Shown in pieces: positions 11,407 through 23,100 of a stretch of DNA of 64,000 bases. The notes under the pieces were generated by a model. It had not been told where the DNA came from. It ran no database searches and was given only the letters and a program-made list of their open reading frames with translations. The DNA is from Erodium maritimum. Its lineage: Eukaryota > Streptophyta > Magnoliopsida > Geraniales > Geraniaceae. The first letter of the stretch is position 1, and each line of letters opens with the position of its first letter. The DNA is taken from NCBI GenBank assembly GCA_963921825.1, contig OY997594.1:625001-689000 (forward strand). The letters run 5' to 3'. Position numbers and translations under genes: made by a program.

Positions 11407-11830
11407 TGCTGCTTCTCAATGCCTTAAACGTTGTCGTGTTTGCTTAGCTTCCCTGACACTCACTGACCTAACTTCTGAGGAGCAGAAGGTTACTACTTAC
11501 TCCTAGCTGCAAAAGGAGGTCATGAGTAGCTAATAACCTTGGTGGATCACTAAACATATTAAGATGACATTGTTCTGTGATTTATTGGTGATTTATGTGT
11601 TGCAATATCAAAATGACATTGTTCTTTGATTTATTGGTGATTTATGCGTTACAGTATTACTAAGTAATTCCTATTTGCTGACTGTCCTTTATGCTCTCAA
11701 GATCTCTGAAGAGTTGAGTCATTGAGTTCTCTAAGCATCTGTTTGGGGTTTTACTTTTGTTTTATCGTGTGAAAGTGAAGTTGCAATTTTGTGCTTCTGT
11801 CCTTGAATATCATCGTCTTATAGATAGTGA

Positions 11831-12049
11831 TTGCTTTGTCTGCTTTGTCTGATGAGGATAGATGAAGATGGAGATGTAGCAGATGAATTTCTTGAAGAGG
11901 TCCTGTTGGAGACATCACCAAACAATGAAGCACATCAAAAGGCTAAGCCTCTACCCAAGTTTCAAGTGAAGTACAGCACCAGACCAGCTACAAAGGACGG
12001 GAAATTGCAGCAGTGCATGGAACACAGAGGTAGACTGGAGTGGATATGA
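11831..12049 (+). CDS. Unrecognised 72-codon ORF, left copy
   Basis: The ORF contains DEDGDVADEFLEEVLLETSP, then a basic segment with KPLPKFQVKYSTRPATKDG and a C-terminal HRGRLEW. Its twin on the minus strand at 63,355-63,573 keeps the same frame and stop position with six residue changes. I do not recognise a family. The acidic-then-basic composition looks protein-like, probably the last exon of a larger gene. No upstream exon was identified. Confidence 0.4.
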   Translation: MLCLLCLMRIDEDGDVADEFLEEVLLETSPNNEAHQKAKPLPKFQVKYSTRPATKDGKLQQCMEHRGRLEWI

Positions 12050-12363
12050 AGAACACTTTAATTGTTTCAGATAATTACAATATAACTTGTGTGACTGAGA
12101 GAGGGCATGTACCCTATTGTATTGCTGTTAAAGCTGAACCGACCAAATGCTTGAAACCTCGTACTTTACCTTGAAATCTAAGTTAGCTGTAAACATATGA
12201 CAGATTGGATTGTATAGATTTTACTGGTTAGAATACTATTACATGAATCCTTCTCAAGAGGTTGGTTTTGGTGAACATAATTGAGGATGGTGTCCGCTGG
12301 ACTTGCCTAGACCTCTATTTGAGGTCTCTTTTCTCTTGGTTCAGTTCCATGCTCGCAAGTGCC

Positions 12364-12841
12364 TATCAGGCCTGGAAAACTCGTCGAAGCTTTATTGAAT
12401 GGGAAATGGGTTTACAAGCAGAGGATTTGCTCTGCTACACTCTACAATGCTCTCTCCTCTCTCTGTTTACAGAATTGATGTAAAAAAACCGAGGAAGACG
12501 ACGACCTTGCCTTATATAGGCTCGGCCTTGTCATCCTCCACCTCAGCGTTGACTCCGTGTCAACGCTGCTGACTCGACACCTCTGTAACCGTATTCGGTT
12601 ACGACTCTAACGAACTGGACTGGACGTGTAACTACTCGGGCTTGGGCTCTAACGATTTGGCTGGGCTTGTGGCCACTTGGCCCGATGGCTCACCTCTCAG
12701 GAGCTTCTAGAAGCTCCTCGCTACTGGCTCGCCTCTTCGTCTTCTCGCGCCACGTGTTCAAAGACGTGGTCTCTTCTCCTCCACTGCTTCCGAACGACGT
12801 CGCTGCAGCTTATTCTCTATCTACACTACCGATGCCTGACA
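12364..12841 (-). repeat. LTR (3' in element sense) of the chromovirus
   Basis: The inner end reads CCTGACA. The outer end reads TATCAGG where the inner start of the partner LTR has the canonical TGTCAGG. It is near-identical to 17,688-18,162. Confidence 0.95.
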
Positions 12842-12870
12842 TTGCTCCCCTCTTCAGACGAAGCTTGTCC

Positions 12871-13298
12871 TCAAGCTTCTGTGTCGAAGCTCCGTCTCGG
12901 GAAGCGTGCCCGGAGTTGACTGATGTCCTCCCACGTCGCGTCCTCCGGCAACGCTCCGGCCCACTGCACGAGCTTCTGCACCACTGCCTGATTCAGGCGT
13001 TTGCTCATCCGAGTTGCCAAGATCCGCTGAGGCTCCACCTTGAGTTGATCGGTCTCCGTCGTCGGTGGTAGCTCCTTCACCACGGTGCAAGCTTCTCCCA
13101 ACCTCCGCTTCAGCAGAGATACGTGGAAAGTTGGGTGGATTCGCGAGCCCTCCGGTAGTTGGAGTGTGTACGCGACCTTTCCGACCCGAGCCAAGATCTC
13201 GTACGGGCGTAGAAGCGCGCCGCTAGCTTCATGTTTTTGCGAAGCGCCACCGTGCTCTGACGATAGGGTTGCAGACGTAGGTAAACCCAGTCGCCCAC
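12871..13298 (-). pseudogene. Chromovirus integrase C-terminus and chromodomain, out of frame
   Basis: This continues pol beyond the TGA at 13,299. The first part (VGDWVYLRLQPYRQSTVAL) is the integrase C-terminal segment. Near 13,205-13,225 a one-base indel shifts the frame, after which the minus strand reads YEILARVGKVAYTLQLPEG and HPTFHVSLLK. The end has chromodomain-like VQKLVQWAGALPEDATWE. Chromodomains steer chromoviruses to modified chromatin. The stop is at 12,871. Confidence 0.85.
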
Positions 13299-16200
13299 TC
13301 AGAACTCCCTCTCCGACCGCCGCTTGTCTGCATGCGTCTTCGCCCTATCCCTGGCCACGGTGAGATTGTCCCAGAGCAAGGCCCATACAGCTTGCCTTTC
13401 CCTGGCGAATTCTTCCACTACTGCTACTGAGGTGGTGAAGATCGATTGAGCCAGAGATGGTGGAGGGTACCCGTAGAGGGCTTCAAACGGGGTTGTCCTG
13501 AGCGAGGTGTGGTATGCTGTATTGTACCAATACTCCGCTAAGGACAACCACCGGGACCATTGCGCCGACAACTGATGGGTGGTTAGGCGGAGAAAGTCCT
13601 CCAAACATTGGTTCACTCGCTCCGTTTGACCATCAGTCTGTGGATGGTAGGCCGTCGACATGCAAAGCCGTGAACCCAAGAGGCGAAATAGTTCTCGCCA
13701 GAACTGACTGAGCAAGATCCGGTCTCGGTCGGAAACCATGGTGGCTGGGGCGCCGTGGAGCTTATGCACGTTATCTAAGAAGGCCTGAGCCACTTGGGTA
13801 GCGGTGTACGGGTGCCGGAGGCCAATAAAGTGGTCGTACTTGGAGAACCGATCTACCACCACCAGCACCGAGTCCCACCCACCTGATTTGGGTAGACCGT
13901 CAATGAAGTCCAGCCCAATATCACACCAGGGACGACTCGGAATTGGTAACGGTTGGAGGAGGCCGGGGTAAGCCACCGTCTCCGCCTTACAACGTTGGCA
14001 GGTATCACAAGACTCGACCATCTTCTGTACGTCACCAGCCAAGTGAGGCCACCAGAAGTGTGCCAGAACCCGTTTTAGGGTTGCTCTTACCCCAGAGTGC
14101 CCTCCTAGGGCGGAGGCGTGCAATGCTTCCAATACCCTCTTCCGGGCTTGCCTTCCGGCGCCGATGAAGATTTTTCCCTTCACGGTGATCACGCCTTGCT
14201 TGAGCTCGTACTCTGGCATGCTGTCGGGTGCTACGGCGAGCCGCTGGAGCAGTCCTTGGGCTTCCGGATCCCCTTCGTAGCTACTCTCTACCTCCGAGAG
14301 CCATGATGGAACCACCACGGTGACTTGCCCCAGATCCGCATGTGCCCTCCTCGACAGTGCATCGGCGACGCTGTTCAAGATGCCTGCCTTGTATTCAATG
14401 GTATATCGGAGGCCTAGCATCTTGGCGAGCCATTTGTGCTGCGAGGGAGTTACCAGCCTCTGTTCTTCCAGAAATTTCAAACTCCGTTGATCAGTTCTGA
14501 TGACGAACTCTTGTGCCTGCAGGTACTGCCGCCACCTCTGTACCGCCATGAGGACCGCCAGCATTTCCTTCTTATAAATGGACAGTCCGGCGTTTCGGGG
14601 ACCCAAAGCTCGGCTCAGGAACGCGATGGGTCGTCCTTCCTGCATAAGTACCGCCCCGATGCCCTGGTCGGAGGCGTCCGTCTCGACCACAAAGGTCTTG
14701 TCCATGGATGGTAAGGCTAAAACTGGTGCCGTGATCAGTGCTTCTTTGAGTTGTCTGAAGCTAGCTTCCTCCTTCTCTGTCCACTGAAAGCTCTTCTCTT
14801 TTTTCAGCAGATCAGTCATGGCTCTAGCGAGGACCCCATACCCTTTTACGAAGCGCCTGTAGTACCCCGAGAGACCCAGGAAGGCGCGGACATCCCGGAC
14901 TGATCGAGGATGCGGCCACTCCTTCACGACTTGGATCTTTTCTGGGTCGGTGGCCACACCCTCGCCGGATATTAGATGGCCCAAGTACTCCACGGTCCTC
15001 ACTCCAAAGCAGCACTTCGACTTTTTGGCGTACAGGTTCTGCTCGCGGAGGCGTTGGAACACAAGATTAAGATGGTGGATGTGACTTTTCAGGTCAGGGC
15101 TATAGATCAAAATGTCGTCGAAGAAAATGACGACGAACCGCCTCAGGTAATCCTTAAACACTATGTTCATCAGAGACTGGAAACTGGAGGGCGCGTTGGT
15201 TAGCACAAACGGCATTACCCTGAACTGGTAATGCCCGTCGTGGGTTCTGAACGCGGTTTTGTGCTCGTCTTCTTCATCCATCCTGATTTGGTGATATCCT
15301 GCTCGCAGGTCAACCTTAGAGAACCACTGACTTCCGGCGAGCTCATCCAGCAACTCCTCGATTATGGGAATTGGGAAGCGGTCCTTGACCGTGATCTCAT
15401 TCAGAGCCCGGTAGTCCACACAGAATCGCCACGTTCCGTCCTTCTTCTTCACCAGAAGCACCGGGAACGAGTAAGGGCTCACACTTTTCTTGAGTATTCC
15501 TGCTCTCATCATTTCGTCTACCATTGATTCAATCACATCTTTCTGCTCAATGCTGTAGCGATAGGGTCTGACTGCTGGTGGCTTCGAGCCCGGTAACAGG
15601 GGAATTTTATTGTCGTGCTCTCGCCGGGGCGGCAGTTCGGCCGGTTCACTGAAGATCTCCGGGTAAGCTTCCAGGCACTCTGCTATTTCTTTTTCTACGG
15701 TTGTCGGTGACCTACTCTGATCTTCTTCCATCTTGCAGAATTGTCCCAAGAACAGCGCGCCTCCGTTCTTCACTTCCTTGCGAAGGCTCTTCTCATTGAT
15801 CGCCCTCACGAGCCGGCCCTTGTCCTGCTCGGTCAACACATGTTCCTCCCCTTGTACACGGATGGTGATGGTGCGTTTGATGAAGTCAAACGTGAGTGGA
15901 TTCACTGATCTCATCCAGTCTGTTCCGAGTACCAGCTCGCCATCTCCCAGGGGCATGACTAATACGGCCCATTCGAACCTCCGAGGCCCGAAACACCACC
16001 CGAGCCGGCCTTGGCTGGTGCACACGAATTGATTTCCGTCTCCTAGTTTGATGAAAGTCTCGGCGGTTGGGGTGACTACGATGCCGAGCCTTCTGACGAC
16101 CTTCTCATATAGGAAACAGGCCGTGGCTCCGGTATCCACCAGCACGGACACCGACGCCCCTTCCACCTTGGCCTCGACCCGGAGAGTGAGGGAGGCGTCT

Positions 16201-16541
16201 GAGCAGGCCGACTTCAGCGTCTCCACTCTCGGCCCTACCCAATCCATGTCGTCGTCTCCGAAGGGCCCTTCCTCCGACTCGTCCCAAGCCACTTCGATGG
16301 CGTCTTCTGGTGGCTCTTCCTCTTCCACTCGTATCAGCCTGAACATCTGCCTTTTGTTCGGGCAGTCATGATCTCGTGAGTACCTCGCCGGACAGTTGTA
16401 ACACAGGCCGAGCCTACGCCTCTCACTGGCGTAGTTGGAGTCAATGTTTCGTACCGTATTTGGCCTGACATTATTGCTTCCTTGTGTTGTAGGTGCGGCT
16501 TCTCTGGCTAACACTGGTGGACCCCGTCCGATCTCTCGGTC
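13299..16541 (-). pseudogene. Chromovirus pol (protease, RT, RNase H, integrase)
   Basis: This is one long frame, in the same frame as gag. In order it shows a zinc knuckle (LCYNCPARYSRDHDC), protease VLVDTGATACFL, RT with WRFCVDYRALNE and the catalytic FFDDIL box, RNase H starting at VVETDASDQGIG, the integrase zinc-binding region GGHSGVRATLKR with CDTCQRC, and the integrase core with D in GLDFIDG, D in VSDRD and E in QTERVN. One conserved RT site reads MPFVLTNAPSSF where the family has Gly before Leu. The frame ends at a TGA (EF-stop-VGDW) before the integrase C-terminus, so the enzyme is truncated in this copy. Confidence 0.92.
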
Positions 16542-17657
16542 CTAGTTTCCGGTGCTCATACTGGCCACCGGCCGAGGCCTCGTTTGAGATGTACTGGCCT
16601 CGCCGATGCGGTTGCCCTGCGGTGTCCATCTCTGGTTTGTCCGAGTTTCTTCCATTCGAGCCAAGAACATGGCTCGGCCAAGCGAATCTGGCTCCATGAT
16701 CAAGACTCTGGTGCGGAGGTGAGGGCGGAGCCCGCTGATGAAGTTGGCGACGAAGAACTCCTCGGTGAAGTGCAGGTTCTTCGTCATCATGAGGCCTCTC
16801 ATAGCCTCGAACTTTCCCTCATACTCCTGCACGGATCCTTCTTGCCGGAGGTGTTTGAAGTTAGAAATGACCTCTGAGTTCTGGCCTTCGTCAAACTTCC
16901 AGAGCAAGGCTTGTGTCAGTTGCTCCCACCCGAACTCGCCTCGTCCTCTCCGATACTCCTGGAACCACACCTCGACCCGCCCAGTGAAGTGGATGGCGGC
17001 GAGCCGCACCCGTAGCTCCGTCGGCACCGAGCAGAGGAAGAAGTAGTTGGTGCACTTACGCAGCCACGACTGCACTTCCTCGCCGTTGAAGGTCGGGAAC
17101 TGGATCTGTGGCGTCCGGAAGGGCAAGGATGCCGGATCTCGCCTGGCCTCCGGCACTCGTGCTTCGTACCGGCGCTCCACCTCTTCGTACTCTGGCTCGT
17201 GTGGCTGGCGTCGAGCCGCGGTTGTCTGGCGCTCTCGCCTCAGGTTAGCTCCCATGGCTCTTTCTTCTTCTACTTCTGTGTCTCCGTCTTCTCTTTCTTC
17301 TCTCCGGCGGCCGGTTTCACCGCGGTCACCGGTTCTTTCATCTCTGGCGTTGCTGCGGCCTCGCCGGGAACTGCCATGGCATCTGGAGCCTTCGCGCGAT
17401 GCCGATCGCCGAAGTTCCGATGGCGTGCCGTGGTTCTCGCGAGCTCGTGGTACGCTCCTTCTCTCGATGGTTTCCACTCGTCCGGCCAAGTCTTGGAGAA
17501 TGGTAAGGATCTCGTTGAACTGGCCTTCGGTTCTTCCTGCCATGGCTTCCACGCTTGGTCGGATCGTCTGTACCTCTTCGGTCAGACCTTGCACCAGTAG
17601 AAGGCTCGCTTCTGCCGCGCGACGAGCTATGTCATGGAGATCGGAAGCTCGAGTCAT
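16542..17657 (-). CDS. Chromovirus gag polyprotein
   Basis: The 371 aa product forms virus-like particles that package element RNA. It starts MTRASDLHDIARRAAEASLL just inside the primer-binding site. A long Arg/Glu-rich central stretch follows, then a retrotransposon gag domain (FPTFNGEEVQSWLRKCTNYF, later WEQLTQALLWKF and VQEYEGKFEAM). The ORF ends with TAG in STGN-stop-DREIG. The downstream zinc knuckle and pol are in the same frame, so the TAG probably arose by mutation of a single gag-pol frame, although readthrough cannot be excluded. Confidence 0.9.
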   Translation of the reverse strand: MTRASDLHDIARRAAEASLLLVQGLTEEVQTIRPSVEAMAGRTEGQFNEILTILQDLAGRVETIERRSVPRARENHGTPSELRRSASREGSRCHGSSRRGRSNARDERTGDRGETGRRREEREDGDTEVEEERAMGANLRRERQTTAARRQPHEPEYEEVERRYEARVPEARRDPASLPFRTPQIQFPTFNGEEVQSWLRKCTNYFFLCSVPTELRVRLAAIHFTGRVEVWFQEYRRGRGEFGWEQLTQALLWKFDEGQNSEVISNFKHLRQEGSVQEYEGKFEAMRGLMMTKNLHFTEEFFVANFISGLRPHLRTRVLIMEPDSLGRAMFLARMEETRTNQRWTPQGNRIGEASTSQTRPRPVASMSTGN

Positions 17658-17687
17658 CTTTGCGGGATCAGGGCTCTGATACCAGTT

Positions 17688-18162
17688 TGTCAGGCCTGGA
17701 AAACTCGTCGAAGCTTTATTGAATGGGAAATGGGTTTACAAGCAGAGGATTTGCTCTGCTACACTCTAATGCTCTCTCCTCTCTCTGTTTACAGAATTGA
17801 TGAAAAAGACCGAGGAAGACGACGACCTTGCCTTATATAGGCTCGGCCTTGTCATCCTCCACCTCAGCGTTGACTCCGTGTCAACGCTGCTGACTCGACA
17901 CCTCTGTAACCGTATTCGGTTACGACTCTAACGAACTGGACTGGACGTGTAACTACTCGGGCTTGGGCTCTAACGATTTGGCTGGGCTTATGGCCACTTG
18001 GCCCGATGGCTCACCTCTCGGGAGCTTCTAGAAGCTCCTCGCTACTGGCTCGCCTCTTCGTCTTCTCGCGCCACGTGTTCAGAGACGTGGCCTCTTCTCC
18101 TCCACTGCTTCCGAACGACGTCGCTGCAGCTTATTCTCTATCTACACTACCGATGCCTGATA
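17688..18162 (-). repeat. LTR (5' in element sense) of the chromovirus
   Basis: The inner boundary is canonical TGTCAGG at 17,688; the outer end is CCTGATA at 18,162. A TATATAGG word within the LTR (17,833-17,840, also present in the partner LTR) lies on the plus strand. The element promoter, on the minus strand, was not resolved. Confidence 0.95.
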
Positions 18163-18415
18163 GTGCCTCGTCACTTTTCTCCTCTCACTTTCTCTTCCTC
18201 CGTATGCGCTATAGCTCTCTCTACCTGTAAGCTTTATCAGCATAAAACCAATACGCTTTGGAGCGGGTATGGACCGAATCTGGTCTAGTGTAGTGTTAAA
18301 TCAAAAAGAATTTATTTTTTTACTAGGATGTGTGGAATGGAATTATGTTGTATATTTTAATCTATATCTTCTGAATTTATATTTAAGCTTATATTTTTAT
18401 AAACACGAGGATACT

Positions 18416-19190
18416 TTTTTTTATCGGTAAGACAAATTTAAATTAAATGCTCTCTGAAATGGAGAGCAAGTGATGAAATTTTACAGTGCATGAGCATTCC
18501 CCATGGGAATCTCCAACACAACCCTCAACAAACTAAGGCGCAACAAGGATTACAACCAGAACCACATGACAGGGACATACAACCAGAACATAAGGACTAT
18601 CAACAGACAAAAGAGGAACACAATCTAAAAGCACAAATTTGAGGTCTCCATACCCAGATTTATCCACCATTAAGAGCTAACAAAAATAGGTCTATAACCT
18701 GTATTTACCTACCATGAAGCACATATTTTTAAAAAAAAAAACATACACACAAACCCAGAGCAAGCAGCAGAAAACCTACAACCAAGGTTCCTCTTCCAAC
18801 TTCAGAGTGGATTTAAATCAACTCTCCTGTCCACAAAACCCCCAAAATCTAGCAACGGAACAGGGGAACTGCAATTGTCAACGACCATCGCCACTAAATA
18901 GTAGGGACATTAACCAACTACAAATTCTATCAATCGCCTAGGGCAGCAAGACCCCATGCCATCACCGGAGGCCTACACCGTCCAGTGATTCCGTCCACAA
19001 CAGTGGACATAGGCACATGCAATCAAAGAAAAAGTAGAGAAATTGGATGGGGTGAGAAAACCAAGCCGTGAAGAAGGAAAGAGGAACCTTACCAGAACCA
19101 ACATGTGATTGAGACGGTCTCCACCGCGAGCCCGACAACCACCGCTACCCATCCCATCTCCCAGCAAACCGTCAACGACGACAAATCTCA
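18416..19190. other. Left-specific insert between two inverted blocks
   Basis: This about 0.8 kb has no counterpart in the right arm, where about 9.2 kb of other sequence occupies the same place. It starts with a T-rich run and TATCGGTAAGAC. I recognise no gene; it could be a truncated retroelement end. Confidence 0.35.
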
Positions 19191-19300
19191 GATTAGTTGT
19201 TTCGTTGTTTTTAGGGTAAGATGTTGGATGTTTGGGTTTTATTTTGTTGGGATGGTAGAACAAGGTTTTTATTTGTTCTTGTCTAAGATGCAAATCAGAC

Positions 19301-19737
19301 TCTTAAATATTGGTCACGAACACTACACTACCCACGTTCTCAAAATGAATACTACACTACCTTAAAGTATTGGTCACACGATTTTGTTAGTAAAAATAGA
19401 CGGAATTTTCCGTTCCATTAGTCATATGACCTCAAGTGTCATATAATGGATGGTAAAATGACGTTCCCCCTTAATTATATGAACTTTACACATTTTATAA
19501 GGAACATTATTATTGTACCCTCGTTATTGTTCCTTATAAAATGTATAGAGGTCAAATACTTAAGGGCAAAAACACGTCATTTTACCATCCATTATATGAC
19601 ACTTGAGGTCATATGACTAACGAAATGGAAAATTCCGTCCATTTTTACTAACAAAATCGTGTGACCAATACTTTAAGGTAGTGTAGTGTTCATTTTGAGA
19701 ACCTGGATAGTATAGTGTTCGTGACCAATACTTAAGA
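19301..19737. mobile_element. Fold-back MITE, Mutator-like family (copy 1)
   Basis: A nearly self-complementary 437 bp element whose ends read TCTTAA.TATTGGTCACGAAC inward from both sides. The halves meet at the pair TTATAAGGAACA and TGTTCCTTATAA. It has the same internal words as the element at 45,007-45,502 (CATATGACCTCAAGTGTCAT, ATAATGGATG). It is absent from the right arm at this place. There is no coding sequence, and the target duplication is unclear. Confidence 0.8.
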
Positions 19738-19746
19738 AGAAAAAAA

Positions 19747-19826
19747 CGATCCCTTCTTTCGATGAGTTCACACATGTAATCGACCACGATCCCTTCTTTC
19801 GATGAGTCCACACATGTAATCGACCA
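19747..19826. repeat. Two tandem 40-bp units
   Basis: The word CGATCCCTTCTTTCGATGAG followed by CACACATGTAATCGACCA occurs twice in tandem with few changes. It lies only in the left arm. Confidence 0.8.
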
Positions 19827-20104
19827 TGATCTCTAAAATACGAGTGATTGAGCGAGGCATTATCGGTTACAGATGAACGACAATGGTCTACACATATTGG
19901 GCTTTTGATATATAAACCCAATAAAGCCCGGCTCATTAAACTAGTGACCGTACACATTTGTTCTTCCTATCTAAATTGAGCTCCTTCTTCTTCAGACACA
20001 TTTCTGATCGATGATCGATCACCTCAAAACCCTAAACCCGCCAAAACCTCCATTGAAGAAGCTCACTGAGCTCTCGCTTATATTAGCGATCTCCAGAATG
20101 ATTC

Positions 20105-23100
20105 ATGGTCATGATATTAGCAGACCTCCCCTGCGGCGGCGCCGCCGCAGCCGAACCCTCCTCCCTCCTCCTCCGCCGCCCTTAGATCCCCCAACCAGTC
20201 CCAGCAGAGTCAGCTACCATCTCCGATCTCCCTCGCTTCTCACCCCTCTCTCGGTCCCACCTCGCACCGGCAGACCCCGCCGATCCCGTCAGCCGACCAT
20301 GCGATCAGTCCGGCGGTGCCGATCTCCGCCGCCCAACCCTCCGGCGAGTCTTTTGCGGGACCTCTGGGGAGGGTACGATTGTCCGATATCGTCCCGTACG
20401 ACGGTGCTCCCGCCGCGCCCTATGTGAAGGCGGTGGAGGCGCTTTCCGGGTCGTTGACGCACAATGCGGCGGTGATTGAGCTGGGGAGCGAGGACGCGGC
20501 TCTGATGCGGTGTGGGCTCGAAGCTGCGCGGTTGTATTTTAGGAGCAGAGCTCAGAGCGCCGGGAAGGGAAGCTGAGGGGTTTACAAGTACAGAGCAGGA
20601 AGGTAAGGGCTCGATCACTGTCTCTATTCAATTCTGCTTATAAAATGTGTTGATTTGCTTCAAATTTTGCCTGGATACTGAATGTGCTCTTGATTAATGG
20701 CTGATGTTGATGAAAAATTTGTAAATTTTGCTTTTTTTAGGCTTCTTGAATGCTCCATGATATGAAACACAACACTGAATGATAAGTATAGAGTCCCTTT
20801 TCATGCTGGTTTTGGATGATTTTATGTATAGACTGAACGAATAGATACATATACAATGATCTTATTCATTACTCTAAATGGGTAAAATGACCAATTCTGT
20901 ATTGAATGATTCAAAATGTCATGTATATAGTCCTTAACTGTGTAGTCTCTTCATTAGACCACTGTTAATCAACTAAATTTTATTTTTAAAATGAAAATAA
21001 TGTAAATTCACCTCAACATTTGTGAAATTATGCTTTTTTGCCACATTAGTGTCTTATAAGAACAAAATGAAAAAAATATTTTTCAATGGTAATTTGACAT
21101 AGTTTTCTTAAAAAAATATTTAGTCCTGGTAAATATTCATTTGATGGGAATTTTTTTTCTTGTGTTCTACATATTGTCGAGGTTTATTTTTATTTTTGAT
21201 AATTTTAAAATAAAAATTAGTTAACTGTTGGCTTATGATAAGGGCTAGATTGACACAATGTAGATAGTTCAAGGGTACTAAATTGTTTTATTCTAAATTT
21301 ATAGGCATTTGGTGACAATGCTAATAGTTCAAGGACCAAATGCCTTTTACCTTGTAAATAATAGAGAATGGTTGCCTATATAATCTCTCAATAGGTGTCA
21401 TGAGTGTTCTTATCTATGTTCAGAGCTCGGCGAAATAACATTAAGATATGAAGCCAATGTCTTGCCTTAAGTTTGTTGATCGTATGCATTTGTAATTAAT
21501 TTCTATGTTAGCAGGGCTTTGGAAGATTCGGATTCATCTCCGCATGGCTGATATTTTTAGATGCATGGGAAAGGCTGCTCGTGCTGCTCTTTGTGCGATT
21601 GCAAGATATCTTCGTTTGCGAAGCGAGTAAGGATGGTGATATTCATGGAATTCACTCATGAAACAAGTTTTTTACATTTCCATTTTTAGTATATTAGTAT
21701 TCATAACACAAGGTATGATATGATTATGCAGTGTCTTCAATCATTTACTTGATGATATCCCTTTGCCTACTAATGCGTCTTCATCATCAGTGCTTGTTGC
21801 AACCTACTCTCATGCATCTTTGCAGAGTGGAAAAGGGGCTATTGGGGGAGGGAAGCCTACAATACATGGTGAAGTTGAGAAAGGATTGCTGACAGTGATT
21901 TCCTCTGACTGTCCTGGTTTACAGGTTCTTTGCCTAACTGCATGACCTGTCTAATACGGTTTAGATCAGTGAATGGTGTAGTCTTATGTTGTTTTCTTTT
22001 CCAGGTTTGTGATCCAAACGGTCGTTGTTACCTAGCAGAGGTTGGATCCGCTCCGGGGGATCTTTTATTGCTTACAGGCAAGGCACTTAGCCATACCACG
22101 GCTGGGCTTCGCCCTGCGGCCTCTTACAGGACTTCTCCCGATTGCTCAGGCTTTAATGGTGTTGGGAGGTACTAATTATACATTTATACTTATCTTGTCC
22201 GGTTGGTTATTGTGACACATTGTTCAGTACCAAAGGTATTTATTTGAGAACCCCATTTTGAAAGATGTCCATTGATCTTTACGGTCGTAGGACATCACTG
22301 GCTTTTAGGCTCATGCCACTGGGCAATGCTGTATTAGATTGTTCTCCAATTGCGGCAGCAGGTCACATAATTCCCCAGAGCTATGTGCCTATATCCGTGA
22401 GTCAGTTTATGGATGATCTTTCTGCAGAGGAAGAAGCACTATGCAATCACTCTGATGATACTTCTGTAAGTAATATTTTCTACCAATTTGTTAATCTAGA
22501 GGTCCACAAAAGAGACACCACAAAGTAACCATTTATACTTCCAAAGGGTTGATTTTTCTAAACAAGACATGCCAAAGTCCAGTTGAGTAGTAATTTTGTT
22601 GAATAGTACTGAAACATTGTTGGTTAGATTTCAACGGAAGTAATTCTAAAACCGCCGTGGTAAAAAAACTTGATTGTCAACTTCTGATTTATGTGTGGTG
22701 CACATGTAAATTGATATTTTCATGTATTACTTGTGTTTTGAACTTGAGGCATTCATGCTTCTAGAAACAATTTCAAAGCTATTAAGATTTTGGCATATTT
22801 GAATTTTCATATCTTGGATACATCTATCTGATGGAATTTGTTTTGTTTGCTTGGGTTCTCATAGACTGTTCGGAACGATTTGAATAAGGAGCCATCATTA
22901 AGGAGCATTCTCTCAGATGCCTTATCGTGAGTTATTATGGCCCTATCATTTATATATTTATTAAATCAGTTACAGGAGGTAATATGATCATAGCAGAGAA
23001 CATAGATTGTGTTTCTTGACCCAAATGAATCATAAAAATAAACATGAAGTTCGGGTCAGAACTGTTGTAGTTTAAACTTCACTTTTTGTGAAAAGGTAGT

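Larger units (their letters stand above)
12364..18162 (-). mobile_element. Ty3/Gypsy chromovirus, complete with LTRs, 5.8 kb
   Basis: This is an LTR retrotransposon coded on the minus strand. The LTRs are 17,688-18,162 (5' in element sense) and 12,364-12,841 (3'). The primer-binding site TGGTATCAGAGCCC (complement of initiator-Met tRNA) is at 17,671-17,684, and the polypurine tract GAAGAGGGGAGCAA lies at 12,842-12,855. The target duplication GTGCC flanks it (12,359-12,363 and 18,163-18,167); the right arm keeps the empty site with one GTGCC near 63,040. Domain order is gag, protease, RT, RNase H, integrase, chromodomain, which is the chromovirus order. The LTRs differ at only about ten sites by eye, so the insertion is fairly young, and it is younger than the inverted duplication. 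Confidence 0.95.
11407..18415 (+). repeat. Outer left block of the large inverted duplication
   Basis: Host sequence at 11,407-12,363 and 18,163-18,415 is the reverse complement of 62,770-64,000. The two halves are separated by a Gypsy element that is absent from the right copy. The block starts where the right copy meets the window edge (11,407 pairs with 64,000), so the real duplication may be longer. Divergence is visible: six of 72 residues differ in the shared small ORF. Confidence 0.9.

Noticed and set aside
12667-17679. Several plus-strand frames inside the chromovirus
   Set aside because: They are antisense shadows of gag and pol, which carry clear catalytic motifs on the minus strand.
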